A stretch of DNA of 64,000 nt from Callorhinus ursinus (GCF_003265705.1 NW_020312828.1:58765021-58829020), one strand, 5' to 3'; counted from the first letter of the stretch, positions 22,667 to 33,250 are shown. Numbers and translations are program-made. The notes: generated by a model not told the origin, from the sequence alone.

Positions 22667-23261
22667 TGTCACCAGTTAGACCCCAAAACCTGACCTCTAC
22701 TGCCTACCTGCTTATACTAACTGACCCTTGTCCCACATTTTTCCTTAAGCTCTTCTTTCCAGCTTATCTCTTAATTCAGACAAATGGAAACCAAAACCAC
22801 CCTCAAGTGACAGCAAGTGCTCTAACAAGACCTCCCACCAGCCCAGACCACCCAAACCAGTTTGATTGTAATCCCTAACTCACGCCTGCGCAGATGGACC
22901 ATGACATGACCTCTAGAATAACCGACAACTACCTTTCCCTCATTATAATACTAAAATTTCTGCCCAAGGAGAAACACAAGCCTCATCTACATAACATGCA
23001 ATGTATGTATAGGCGTGTTTCCTTAAGGCACGTGCGCAGCCTTATGCCCGCCTTTACATAGAGGACAAGGCTTCCCTATCTAAATATCCATCCTAACCCT
23101 AAATGAAAGGAACCCATTTACCCCTGCTGGGGGAGTCCTGGCTTTGAAAGTTATTCCCCGTGATCTCCTTATTTGCTGCAAATAAAGTTTATTTTGTGTG
23201 ACAACTCCACCTTGTGTATGTGTGACTCACCAAGGAGTGCACTCACATTGGTTTGGTTACA
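22667..23261 (+). repeat. probable solo LTR of an endogenous retrovirus
   Basis: A 595-bp block runs from TGTCACCAGTTAGACCCC to GGTTTGGTTACA and is sharply GC-richer than its flanks. U3-like purine/CA-rich sequence with CCACCCTCAAGTGACAGC is followed by CTAACTCACGCCTGCGCAG. Near the end, GCAAATAAAGTTTATTTTGTG gives a clear AATAAA poly(A) signal before a short U5-like part. The immediate flanks GTTT and ATTT could be a mutated 4-bp target duplication. No internal viral genes are present. Confidence 0.65.
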
Positions 23262-23352
23262 ATTTTAGGTATATATAATTTTAGATATGTACATAGTTTT
23301 AGGTATATATATAATTTTAGGTATTACATAGTTTTAGATATATGTATTTTAG
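23262..23352. repeat. small minisatellite, ATTTTAGGTATATAT-like unit
   Basis: Five to six imperfect copies of a 16-18-bp unit (ATTTTAGGTATATATA, AGTTTTAGGTATATATAT, AGTTTTAGATATATGT). The array directly abuts the LTR end. Confidence 0.8.
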
Positions 23353-23362
23353 GAATGCATTC

Positions 23363-23583
23363 AAAAGCAATAATCACAGGGGCGCCTGGGTGGCTCAGTT
23401 GGTTAAGCGACTGCCTTCGGCTCAGGTCATGATCCTGGAGTCCCGGGATCGAGTCCCACATCGGGCTCCCCGTTCAGCGGGGAGTCTGCTTCTCCCTCTG
23501 ACCCTCCCCCCTCTCATGCTCTCTATCTCATTCTCTCTCTCAAATAAATAAATAAAATCTTTAAAAAAAAGCACTAATCACAG
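23363..23583 (+). mobile_element. CAN-type SINE with target duplication
   Basis: The body is at about 23380-23566 with the unmutated head GGGGCGCCTGGGTGGCTCAG. The target duplication AAAAGCAATAATCACAG has one change in its right copy (C for A). Subtype with 'CCTGGAGTCCCGGG' and 'CTCTGACCCTC'. Confidence 0.94.
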
Positions 23584-23603
23584 ATTTATGAATAAGAATA
23601 TTA

Positions 23604-23806
23604 AAAACAATATTGTTTATTTTTAAAGAGTTTTTTTATTTATTTGACAGAAAGAGAGAGTAGCAGAGGGAGAGGGAGAAGCAGACTCCCCACTGAGCCG
23701 GGTTCTGATGCCGGACTCCATCCCAGGACCCCGGGATCATGACTTAAGCCAAAGGCAGACGCTTAACCAACTGAGTCACACAGGCTCCTGAAAAATAATA
23801 TTATTT
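23604..23806 (-). mobile_element. CAN-type SINE, diverged
   Basis: The body is at about 23621-23789, with head complement GAGTCACACAGGCTCCTG. The imperfect target duplication is AAAAACAATATTGTTTA (left) and AAAAATAATATTATTTA (right). Confidence 0.85.
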
Positions 23807-23939
23807 AGAATAATAAAACAATTACAGCAATTAAAAGTTTCAATAATAAGGAATCATAATATGGAATACTATAGAAACCTTAAATTCATGATTTGAGACT
23901 GTTTTTAACATGCAAATTCTCATGTTGTATTTGCAGTTT

Positions 23940-24175
23940 AAAGACTATAGTGCAGGTGAGCCTGGGTGGTTCAGTCATTTAGGCGGCTGCCTTGGGTTCA
24001 GGTCATGGTCAGTCCTGGGATCGAGCCCCGAGTAGGGCTCCCTGCCCCTCATAAGGCTCTCCAACCTGCGGGGAGCCTGCTTCTTCCTCTCCCTCTGCCT
24101 GCCACTTCCCCTGCTTGTGCTTGCTCTCTCTGTCAAATAAATCTTTAAAAATTTTTTTTGAAAAGTCTATAGTAC
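23940..24175 (+). mobile_element. CAN-type SINE, diverged
   Basis: Head GAGCCTGGGTGGTTCAG and tail TCTGTCAAATAAATCTTTAAA. The flanking imperfect repeat is AAGACTATAGTGC and AAGTCTATAGTACC. It carries an extra CCCCTCATAAGGCTCTCC stretch not seen in its neighbours. Confidence 0.85.
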
Positions 24176-25398
24176 CTATATCATTACCCCATTTTTAATT
24201 AGAATGCATTTATATGGAATATAATTTTGAATAAATTTGTATTTAATAAAATTCAAACTTTAAAATAGTAATTGCTGGGTTTGAGCAACTTTAATTTTCT
24301 TCTTTAAAAATACTATATCCCTTAACTTCTTTGCAATTAACAAATATGGTAGAAATCAGAATTTATAACGATATTTTCCTTAAATTAAAAAAATATTCAA
24401 ACTTCCTTGTGTGAATTTATGATTTTTTATAAACTCAGGTCAAAATTCACTGAATAGTTGGTGATAGGGAAAATTGACTTGTGCTTGTTTCATTATTCAC
24501 ACAGCTGTCTTAATTACTAGTAAATTTGAAACAGTGAAGGTTTTTTTTTTGTCATATGCCCTTCAGCTATTTTTTAACTTCTTTATTTTTTATGCCTTAT
24601 GATCAACTGAAATTAAAAAGAAGTAGTTTTAATTTAATACAAAAGTTAATTGTTCAGCACATTCTGCCAGTGAGTCTGGTCTTGGGTCTGCAAGTACTTT
24701 GCCTGAAGCAATACAATTGCAGTTACTCAAAATACATACCGTTCAGAGGATGTATGTATTTTAAGACCCACTTTGCACAGGTTGGCCACAGAGTTACCTT
24801 CTGTTACCAGTATGTAATGATCCCTTCATTGAGGTAGGTATTATTTTTAGCAGAGTTAGTCTTCTATAGCCTATAGTACAGAAGATAGAAAAAAATGACA
24901 AAAACACTAGCCTTCCATTTTGTGACATGTGTTACTATCAGTCACTATATTATGTAGACTATACCACCTGGAAAATACAAGAAGAAATAGGGAGAGGGTA
25001 AATTATTTTCCTTGTATGTATTGTGGAAATGTAATTTCTTAAGGGGGATTGGTGAGAGAAAAAGATACTGTGTCAATAGTATTATATCCAGTATGCAGAA
25101 CAATCGCCTGCCATCCTTTCAGAGTTAAGTATCAAAGCTCAGGGAACTGAGCAGGTAAAATAAAAATCAATTTGAGACATTTTTCTTCTCATTTATCTGG
25201 GCCAAACTAAATTTCTTTCATAGATTCAGATTAGCTCTGATTAATATTTCTGATTTTTATTTTCTTCTGATCTCAAAATCTCTTTGGTGCAGTCTACCAA
25301 TCCTGAAGGTTTTTTAAAAATTTTTGAATGCAAAATTTAATTTTAACAGAGGATATGTCCATACTAGATTACTAATCTTTTCTTTTATACCTATGTCC
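24176..25398. other. unassigned AT-rich DNA
   Basis: No recognised repeat, gene or RNA. A 93-codon frame at 24556-24837 has no recognisable domain. Confidence 0.45.
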
Positions 25399-25757
25399 TA
25401 AAAGTTCTTCTTATAAATATTTATTTATTTATTTGAAAGAGAGAGAGAATGAGAGAGGAATTGCATGAGTGGGGGGCAGGGCAGAGGGAGAGAATCTTCA
25501 AGTGGACTCCTCTCACCCCTGAGCTTGAAGCCTGACACAGAAGGGCTGCTCATGGGTCTGCCCATTCTTGGAGACACCTGCTTCAAATGCATCAACACCA
25601 GCAGCACAACACCAGCAGGACAGCACAGTCAGCCTGAGATGTGCCTATAATCATGTTGCATGCCCCCGACCCGTGAGATCGTGACCTGAGCTGAAATCAA
25701 GAGTTGGGCACTTAACCGACTGAGCCACTCAGGCACCCCTAAAATCTCTTCTTATAA
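25399..25757 (-). mobile_element. chimeric CAN-type SINE carrying EEF1A sequence
   Basis: The SINE body at 25417-25739 has the A-rich tail complement at the left and the head complement GAGCCACTCAGGCACCCC at the right. The flanking target duplication TAAAAGTTCTTCTTATAA (25399-25416) and TAAAATCTCTTCTTATAA (25740-25757) has two changes. The body is ~323 bp rather than ~200 bp because about 120 bp of EEF1A-like sequence sits between its tail-side and head-side parts. SINE sense and EEF1A sense agree (both on the minus strand). Confidence 0.85.
25538..25657 (-). pseudogene. EEF1A fragment inside the SINE
   Basis: About 120 bp whose reverse complement matches 26363-26479 of the neighbouring EEF1A1 pseudogene at roughly 90%, with a few 1-4-base gaps. 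It encodes the region around the elongation factor's 'ISKNGQT' segment. At some sites it keeps the apparently ancestral base (TTTGAAGC where the pseudogene has TTCTAAGC; GACTGTGCT where the pseudogene has GACTATGCT). It shares GATGCA with the pseudogene where, from memory, the parent gene reads GGTGAA. Confidence 0.85.
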
Positions 25758-25951
25758 TTTCTTCTAGTCGTCAGTCAGTCTTTATGAAACATATTAAACA
25801 TAAAGTGACATAAGTAATAAATAAGCTTTCCTTTTTTAGGGAAAGAAAAAATTGTTTCAAATTTCTTAAATGTGAACAGAATATAATTATACTATTTATG
25901 CATCTTTCATAGGAATCTCTTTATTTAAATTTTCTAAAATAATAAAATAGC

Positions 25952-27690
25952 TTTTTCACAACAGATTTGCTGCCAAAATACAGGTGACATGAAAACCACC
26001 ACTATACCTAAACCAAAATGGGAAAGGAAAAGGCTCATACCAACATTTTGATCGTTGACACATAGACTCAGGCAAGTCTACCGCTACTGGTCACCTGATC
26101 TACAAATGAGGTGGGATCAACAAAGGAACTGTCAAAAAATTTGAGAAGGAGGCTGCTGAGATGGGAAAGAGCTCCTTCAAGGATGCCGGGGTCTTGGGTA
26201 AACTGAAAGACGAACGTGAACATGGTATCACCGTTGATATCTCCCTGTGGAAATTCACATTGATGTTTCAAAGCTACTGAGAATGAAAGTGAGTATTATG
26301 TGAAAGACCAGTAAGTATTATGTGACCATCATGGATGCCCCAGGACAGAGAGACTTCATTAAAACATGATTACAGGCACATCTCAGGCTGACTATGCTGT
26401 CCTGATTGTGGCTGCTGGTGTTGATGCATTCTAAGCAGGTGTCTCCAAGAATGGGCAGACCCATGAGCATGCCCTTCTGGCTTACACACTGGGTGTGAAA
26501 CAACTAATTGTGGGTGTTAACAAAATGGATTCCACTGGGCCACCCTACAGCCAGAAGAGATACAAGGAAATTGTTAAGGAAGTCGGCACCTGCATTTAGA
26601 AAATTGGCTACAACTCCAACACCATAACATTTGTGCCAGTTTCTGATTGGAATGGTGACAACATGCTGGAGCCAAGGGCAAACATGCCTTGGTTCAAGGT
26701 GACTACTTACAAAGATGATAATGCCAGTGAAACCACACTGCTTGAAGCTCTGGATTGCATTCTGCCACCAATTTATCCAACTGACAAGCCCTTGTGTCTG
26801 CCCCTCCGGGATGTCTACAAAATTGGTGGCACTGGTACTGTCCCTGTGGGGCCAGTGAAGACTGGTGTTCTCAAACGCAGCATGGTGGTTACCTTTGTTT
26901 CAGTCTGTGTTACAACTGAAGTAAAATCTATTGAGATGCACCATGAAACTTTGAGTGAGTTTCTTCCTGGAGACAGTGTGGGCTTCAGTGTCAAGAACAT
27001 ATCTGTCAAAGATGTTTGTCGTGGCAGTGTGGCTGGTGACAGCAAAAATGACCCAACAATGGAAGCAGCTGGCTTGGTGGCTCAGGTGATTATCCTGAAC
27101 CATCCAAATCAGTGCTGGATATGCACCTATGCTGGATTGTCACAAAGCTCACATTGCTTGCAAGTTTGCCAAGTTGAAGAAGATTGATCGTCATCCTGGG
27201 AAAAAGCTGGAAGTTGGCCCTACGTCCTTAAAATCTGGTGATGCTACCATAGTTGATATGGTTCTTGGCAAGCCTGTGTGTTGAGAACGTCTCTCCTCTG
27301 GGCCGTTTTGCTCTTCATGACATGAGACAGATGGTTGTTGTGAGTGTCGTCAGAGCAATAGACAAAAAGGCAGTTGGAGCTGTCAAGGTCACCAGATCTG
27401 CCCAGAAAGCTCCGAAGTTTAAATAAATATTATCTCCAATTTCTGCCACCCCAGTCTTAATCAGTGGTGGAAGAGTGGTCTCAGGACTGTTTGTGCCAAT
27501 TGGCCATTTAAACTTAAGAGTTAAAAGATGGGTTAATGATAACCATGGATCGTAAAACCTCAGAAGAAAAGGAGGAGGTTTTGTGGACCGTTTGTTTTTG
27601 TGAGTGTGTGTGGCAGTTTTAAGTTACTTAGTTTTTAAAAATCAGCACTTTTTAATGGAAACAACTTGACAAAAATCTGTTACAGAAAGG
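25952..27690 (+). pseudogene. EEF1A1: EEF1A1 processed pseudogene
   Basis: An intronless, decayed copy of the mRNA for translation elongation factor 1-alpha 1, the GTPase that brings aminoacyl-tRNA to the ribosome. 5'UTR-like sequence begins at ~25952. The start codon equivalent is 26018-26020 (ATGGGAAAGGAAAAG) and the stop equivalent is ~27424. The 3'UTR continues to ~27690 with CAGTCTTAATCAGTGGTGG and TTTTTAATGGAAACAACTTG. A 184-codon segment (26633-27187) still reads as EF1A domain I/II ([36 protein letters not shown]). Numerous stops and frameshifts break the rest. No poly(A) or target duplication is visible. It carries a foreign insert at about 26255-26303. Confidence 0.95.
26255..26303 (+). 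other. templated insertion inside the EEF1A1 pseudogene
   Basis: 36 bp at 26255-26290 that do not belong to EEF1A1 are an exact reverse complement of 28486-28521. They are followed by GAGTATTATGTGA, which looks like a second copy of the pseudogene's own AAGTATTATGTGA just downstream. The pseudogene's TGGAAATTC and AGACCAG flanks are adjacent in the parent gene. Confidence 0.85.
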
Positions 27691-27894
27691 CTGAAAGTTT
27701 GAAGTACACAGGCTGTGTGACCTTTATGATGAATGGAGCAGGTCGGCTGAATTATGGTCCGGTGAGTGATACAAAGCAGCATGGCAATATCCCAAGATAA
27801 GAGAGGAAGTAAACTGTAATTTTGTCCAAGGATGGCTGGAGAGGGATAGAAGACAAAGACCGGAGACATGATCATGAAGGTCTTCATAAACCAT
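27691..27894. other. unassigned DNA
   Basis: Nothing recognised between the pseudogene 3'UTR and the next SINE. Confidence 0.4.
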
Positions 27895-28111
27895 GTGAAG
27901 AAAGAGTTTGGGGGTGCCTGGGTGGCTCAGTCGTTAAGCATCTGCCTTCAGCTCAGGCCCTGATCCCAGGGTCCTGGGATCGAGCCCTGCATCGGGCTCC
28001 CTGCTCATCGGGAAGCCTGCTTCTCCCTCTCCCACTCCCCCTGCTTGTGTTCCCTCTCTCGCTGTGTCTCTCTCTGTCAAATAAATAAATTAAATCTTTA
28101 AAAAAAGTTTG
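27895..28111 (+). mobile_element. CAN-type SINE with target duplication
   Basis: The body is at about 27911-28101 (head GGGTGCCTGGGTGGCTCAG). The short target duplication is AAAGAGTTTG and AAAAAGTTTG. Subtype with CCCAGGGTCCTGGGATCGAG. Confidence 0.92.
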
Positions 28112-29062
28112 CACTTTTTTTGACAACAATAGGAGCTAATGAGGAGCAGGTGAAGGATGGGCTAAGATTTACATTTTAGGAAGACTACTTTAATGAGATT
28201 AGGATGAGAGATATAGAGAAGACTATTGAAGGAAAACAGGTAAGGAATGAAAGAGCTTCTGATTTAGGGGCATAGCAGGAGAGGTGAGAGAGGAGGACAG
28301 CAAACTTGAGAAATATTTACATGATAAAATTAATAAATTTGGTGATTGATTAGCTTGGAGTGAGAGGGAAGAAAGAAATTCTGTCTTAAATAATTGAGTG
28401 ATATGTTTACTAAGAGAGCAATCAAGGGAATGGCAATTCTGGGGAGCAAGATTGGATCAGAAACAGTGGTGAATTAACATTTGGAACTTTCATTCTCAGT
28501 AGCTTTGAAACATCAATGTGAGGATGTCTACTGGAGAACTGGGTGAATTGTTCTGGGTTTGGAGTTTAAAAAAAAAACTTAGAAATTGCAGAATTCATAA
28601 CAGTGATTTTCATCCTGCCCACCTCATCTTTTTTTTTGGCAAATAAACTTGTTGGGGGAGACAATATTATTGTTATATGTTCCTATATTTTTTATTCAGT
28701 GTGACACTCATATTTTCCATCTCCCACCTTGTATCTCTTACTTAATTTTACAAAAATGTTCCTCACTCATATACTTAGAGGGAATATTGATGATGGGATA
28801 CACTAAAAATGCAACCAATTACTGGAGGTTCTTTAAAAAAATGTTAATTATATCTTTCCAAATGAAGTCCCATAATACTGTCTGTTGTTTATTTTTTAGA
28901 TGAAAACATTTGTGTACACATGGTTTCTTAAAGACCGGTTATCAGGTATTCAAATGAGCTTTATTTTCTCTTATTTCAGAGGTTGTCAGAAGTTATATTC
29001 AGATTAGAGTATATCCCTTTACTATGAGATAATACCAGATGAACATAGTAGGAAATATTTAC
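28112..29062. other. unassigned DNA, including donor block 28486-28521
   Basis: No gene or family recognised. The 36-bp block at 28486-28521 is the likely source of the insert in the EEF1A1 pseudogene. Confidence 0.5.
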
Positions 29063-29279
29063 AAGAAATATACTATCGGGCGCCTGGGTGGCTCAGTTGG
29101 TTGAGTGTCCAACTCTGGATTTTGGCTCAGGTCATGATCTCAGGATCTTGGGATTTAGTCCTGCATTATTCTGCACTGGGTGTGGAGCCTGCTTAAGATT
29201 CTTTCTCTCCCTCTCCCTCTGCCCCTCCCCACTTGTGCTTTCTCTCTCTAAAAAAAAAAGGGAAAAGAAATATACTATC
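29063..29279 (+). mobile_element. older-subtype CAN SINE with perfect target duplication
   Basis: The body at 29078-29264 has the variant middle GAGTGTCCAACTCTGGATTTTGGC split as GAGTGTCCAACT and CTGGATTTTGG, and a tail without AAATAAATAA. The 15-bp target duplication AAGAAATATACTATC is perfect (29063-29077 and 29265-29279). Confidence 0.93.
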
Positions 29280-29389
29280 TAAATTTAAACTAATATGTAC
29301 CATTACTAGATAGAATATGCCAGTTGCTCTTCCATCATAGATATCCTTAGCTCCTGGTAATAATATTTTATGTGCTGTCTTTGAAATTC

Positions 29390-29580
29390 AAAAGTGCTTC
29401 TAAACCATATGCAATATAACTTGTTCCAAACATCTCTGAATTAAGTTTTATTATCCTTCTTTTATAGGTAAGATAAATGAAACTCCATAAGGTCACACAG
29501 TTTGACTAGCATAACACAGGTCATTTGTGAATTGAGCTGGGACTAAACTAAATATTTCAAGTCCAGTGATTTTCTTTTTC
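29390..29580 (+). repeat. MIR remnant
   Basis: ATTATCCTTCTTTTATAGGT, AAACTCCATAAGGTCACACAG, TTGAGCTGGGACTAAAC and TCAAGTCCAGTGA follow the MIR consensus order. Confidence 0.7.
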
Positions 29581-29959
29581 TCTCTCATAAGGTTTTTCTT
29601 TTTATCAATGAATTCTGTTTTCAAGGTTGCTGGCCCACTTTAGGAATGTCGCTCGTAGAAATAAAATCACAGGTCCCCAAATGTATTGAACTCAAAACTT
29701 TGGCAAGATAGTTATTAAATCAAATCAAATTTATGTAATCAGTGAAAGGTTTGTTAATTTAACTTGTAATATATAATTTTTTTATTATATATGTACACAC
29801 ACATATCTTTATACCAGGACTCATTGCTGGTTAACAATGTCTTTCACACCCATGCCCATACACACATGCACACGAACACATATATCAGTATTCAATATAT
29901 ATCAGTATTCAATACTAGTTAGCAAGAATAGCGCTCATTTATATAGAATGTACATACAA
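29581..29959. other. unassigned AT-rich DNA
   Basis: Nothing recognised. Confidence 0.45.
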
Positions 29960-30085
29960 TTTATATGGAATTTACAGAGATTTATTAGCTTGTTACAGCT
30001 TACCAATGGTTAAATGGCAGAGCTAAAATTCAAGCCCTATTCTTCTGAATCTGTATAATTTATTTTACTACATCATAAATAATGC
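29960..30085 (+). repeat. MIR remnant
   Basis: GGTTAAATGGCAGAGCTAAAATTCAAGCCC split as TTAAATGGCAGAGC and AAATTCAAGCCC is the 3' half of MIR. Confidence 0.55.
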
Positions 30086-30774
30086 CATTATAAAATTGGG
30101 AGAAAAAATTATTATGAGAAATCTTATTCAGATTTTGTTTGGAAAAATTTTAGGTATTTAATTTTGTTTCATAAAATGCTCTGATTCAAATGAATGTTTG
30201 CTGGCTTCACACTGTACTAAGAGACTTCTATTAGTTCATACTCCAAACACTAAACATTTCCTTTCGCTTTTCTTTTAGAGATTGCAAAATAAAAAACAAA
30301 ATGTCCCTTTACTTCATAAATATTAAAGCATCAGAATAAATGCAACCATTTACATGCAACTCAACAGGATCAACTAGCATATGGTCATTGTATTCTTTTG
30401 AATATTGCATTGGAAGATTGATCACCAACTGTCACCCATATGAACTGATTTGCTGATCAAGATGGTCATATATAAAATGCTTAGTTGCATAATTTAGAAA
30501 ACTAAAATGTTTTAGCAATGAGTGAATCAGATTTTTCATAGATCACACAGATAAATATTCATTCTAGTAACCTATCCCATTTTATTCTGAGTAAATGCAT
30601 CTTCTTAATTCTTTATCCTGTATCATAATGCTTGTGTGCTTTCTCTTGTTTTCTCCCTATTTACCTATCTACCTACCTATCTCTATCTATGTTATTTAGA
30701 ATATGAATCATGGAACACTAAAAAAAAAAAAAAAAAAGAATACACATCAGAGCCAATGCTGAAAAGTCTAGGGC
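30086..30774. other. unassigned DNA with a tiny L1-like tail at 30703-30737
   Basis: Mostly unrecognised AT-rich DNA. 30703-30719 (ATGAATCATGGAACACT) equals part of the young L1 3'UTR and is followed by 18 A residues, with short repeats AGAATA on both sides. Confidence 0.4.
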
Positions 30775-31220
30775 AGAAGAATACTCTGCTTGATCCACAG
30801 GTTGGTATCTTTAAGGTTGCATATCCATTGGTTTGTAATTCTTTCAATTCTGTCTTCCTTGCTATGTTGGCTTTATCCTTTACCCTGTTTTCCCTCACGG
30901 TTGTCAGATGGCTATTCCATTCGGGCTACATGTATGAATTTATTTATTTATTTATTTACTTATTTACATCTAAGAGAAGAGCATTGCATCAAGTTTACAA
31001 TTATTTAAGAGAAGATATGGGCTTCCCTCCATTTGAACTAACTCAGGTCCCCCAAACCAATTGCTAGGGCCAGATGAACAGCATCTGTTAGTTTATCTTA
31101 GTTTTAAACCACTGCCAAGTCTAGAAAGATCACCTTGACAAACATCAAGAACAACAGCAACAATAGAATTACTAAGATTAGCTTAAGCCAATCAGGGCCA
31201 TCCCTTGGAGCTTAGAATGG
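30775..31220 (+). repeat. possible old L1 3'UTR remnant
   Basis: TTGGCTTTATCC, GTCAGATGGCTATTCC and later TAAGCCAATCAGGGCCATCCC recall the 3'UTR of old L1ME elements. Divergence is high. Confidence 0.35.
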
Positions 31221-31820
31221 AATCAAAACTCAAGAGCTGTCTAAAACACGGAAAGTATGACTTGATTCTCCAAAGTAAAATCTATTAGATTTTACCATTA
31301 AATGAACTATCATAGAAGTACAGGAAATATGGGCATATACTGAGGTACTAGTATTTGTATTAGATACTCTTTTTGGAGAAGAAAAACTGTCAACAGAGGA
31401 TCACACTGAAACTTAAAAAAGACACCGAGTCAGTTTTCCAATTATATTTTTTAAGGATTCTCCAAATTCTTAAAAAATAATATTTATGATTTACAATTAT
31501 TATATATAGTTACTGGCATTGTGTGAAATTTTACAAATGGAGGATAAGAAGAAATTTAGTGTCATGCTTTAATATTTAAGGGGGTTAAAGATTGAAGTAA
31601 AGCCACTTAATTATTAATAAATTTGATGATTTGGATAGTATGCTAAAGAAATAGAAAAAAAATTATCTAGTTGTTGAGAGAAGAACCAAATAAATAAGTA
31701 TTGCAGATTGGAGGAGGTTCACATACATTTTGCTTTCACAATATATTAGATAAAAGAAAGGTTTAGTTTTGAGGGATGCACAGTTTGAGAGAGCTTGGTT
31801 TGTTTGTTACTTAAGTGGAG

Positions 31821-31822
<2 letters not shown>
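31221..31822. other. unassigned AT-rich DNA
   Basis: Nothing recognised. Confidence 0.45.

Positions 31823-31866
<44 letters not shown>
31823..31866. repeat. (GT)n microsatellite
   Basis: 22 uninterrupted GT units. Confidence 0.98.
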
Positions 31867-31870
<4 letters not shown>

Positions 31871-32610
31871 CAAAGGGCAGAAAGGATAACATTAAAGATG
31901 GAAGATAGAATGATTGGTGACAGGAAGGTGTAGAGGAAGAACCGTTTTTTCAGTTGACCTGGTGGAGAAGTAAGCTCTCAAAGCCAAAAGATGTGTCTTT
32001 GAAATCGGAGATGAAAGAGAAAGCTTGGACTTGGTAAGCAACTTCAGGTTCAGAAAAGAGGAGGAAAAAATGAAGAAACTCATCAGAATAGCCACAGAAT
32101 TTCAGAAAGTAAGATGCAGAATTTTCTGCTAATTGTCATAATATTAGAGATTGAAAGTTCCATATAGTGAAGTATTCGAAAGACTGTTTGGAGTAATAAG
32201 GGATCAATTAACAATAAAACTAATAACCATCTGCCCAAGTTAAAGGAAGAGTCAATAGGACGGGAGATTGCTGATAAACTGAGGAAGTTGGAAAAGATTC
32301 ACATAGCTTATGGAGCCACTCACAGGCATAATTTTCTTGTAAAGGAGCAAGAAAGGAGAGAAAGAAAAAAAGAAAAGGGAAAATAAAAGATAAAAGAATC
32401 CATTAGTCCGCAATGGAGTTGAGCCTCTTATAAATTACATAATGAAAACATCATAATTCTACCATTTAAGTCAAATATGTATTTTCAGGTATTTATATGT
32501 TCTGATAGCCCAAATAATCAATAAACTATTGACTTGTGCAAGTTTTTCTTTCCTATTAAATGGATTCAATGCTACAAGTATATTACAACTATTTCTACTC
32601 CTTACCTATT
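31867..32610. other. unassigned DNA
   Basis: Purine-rich in places; no recognised repeat or gene. Confidence 0.45.
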
Positions 32611-32733
32611 TTCCTTCCCTCCCTTCCCCCTTTTTTCCTTCCTTCCTTCCTTCCTTCCTTCCTTCCTTCCTTTCTTCCTTCCCTCCCTCTTCCCACTTCC
32701 TTCCCTCCCTCCCTCCTTCCTTCCTATCTTCCT
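32611..32733. repeat. (TTCC)n polypyrimidine tract
   Basis: Interrupted TTCC/CCCT repeat on the plus strand. The several long overlapping ORFs (poly-Phe/Leu/Pro/Ser) here are products of the repeat. Confidence 0.97.
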
Positions 32734-32974
32734 TTTACCCTGTTTCCACGCACAAATATTTTGAGTGCCAAATATATGCCAATTGTCAAAGGACATAGTA
32801 CAGATTTGTAATGATCTCCTAGCTAATAGGAAAGAAACAGACACAGATGTTTTGATTACAGAGTCACAGGGTATGAGAGTGGCAACAGACGGCGTGATGG
32901 TAGAGCATTAACTCTTGAAGGATGATATGACAGACCGTAATATTGTTTACAAATGGCCTTTGTCTCCTCAACTG
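32734..32974. other. unassigned DNA
   Basis: Nothing recognised. Confidence 0.4.
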
Positions 32975-33250
32975 GCCCTTTCCTGAGGGCCAGTTTCCTG
33001 AGCCTTGGCTATGTGACTTGTTTTTGCAATAAAATGTAGATGAAAGTGACAAGCAGAAGTTTTATAAGCCACTGCAATCTCACCATTTTTTTCTGTCACA
33101 TGACACACAGTGTCCTAGAGAAAAGCCACTCCTTAAGCCTAGATCCCAGAAAGTAGAGTACATGAAGCAAGACCACAGCTTACCCACAATGGACATGCCC
33201 ATGACAGAAGAATAAACATTGGTAGGCTACTAAGACCCAGCCATTAAGAA
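32975..33250 (+). repeat. MaLR LTR, MLT1-like
   Basis: CTTGGCTATGTGACTTGTTTT, AGATGAAAGTGACAAGCAG, TTTATAAGCCACTGCAATC, CTTAAGCCTAGATCCC, AGCTTACCCACAATGGACATG and GAAGAATAAACATTGG follow an MLT1-class LTR in order. Confidence 0.75.

Noticed and set aside
26633..27187. 184-codon frame as a possible functional EF1A-like gene
   Set aside because: It is an internal part of a processed pseudogene with stops and frameshifts on both sides and no N-terminal GTPase part in frame.
32529..32844. overlapping frames rich in Phe/Pro/Ser or Lys/Glu/Gly
   Set aside because: They are translations of a TTCC polypyrimidine repeat.
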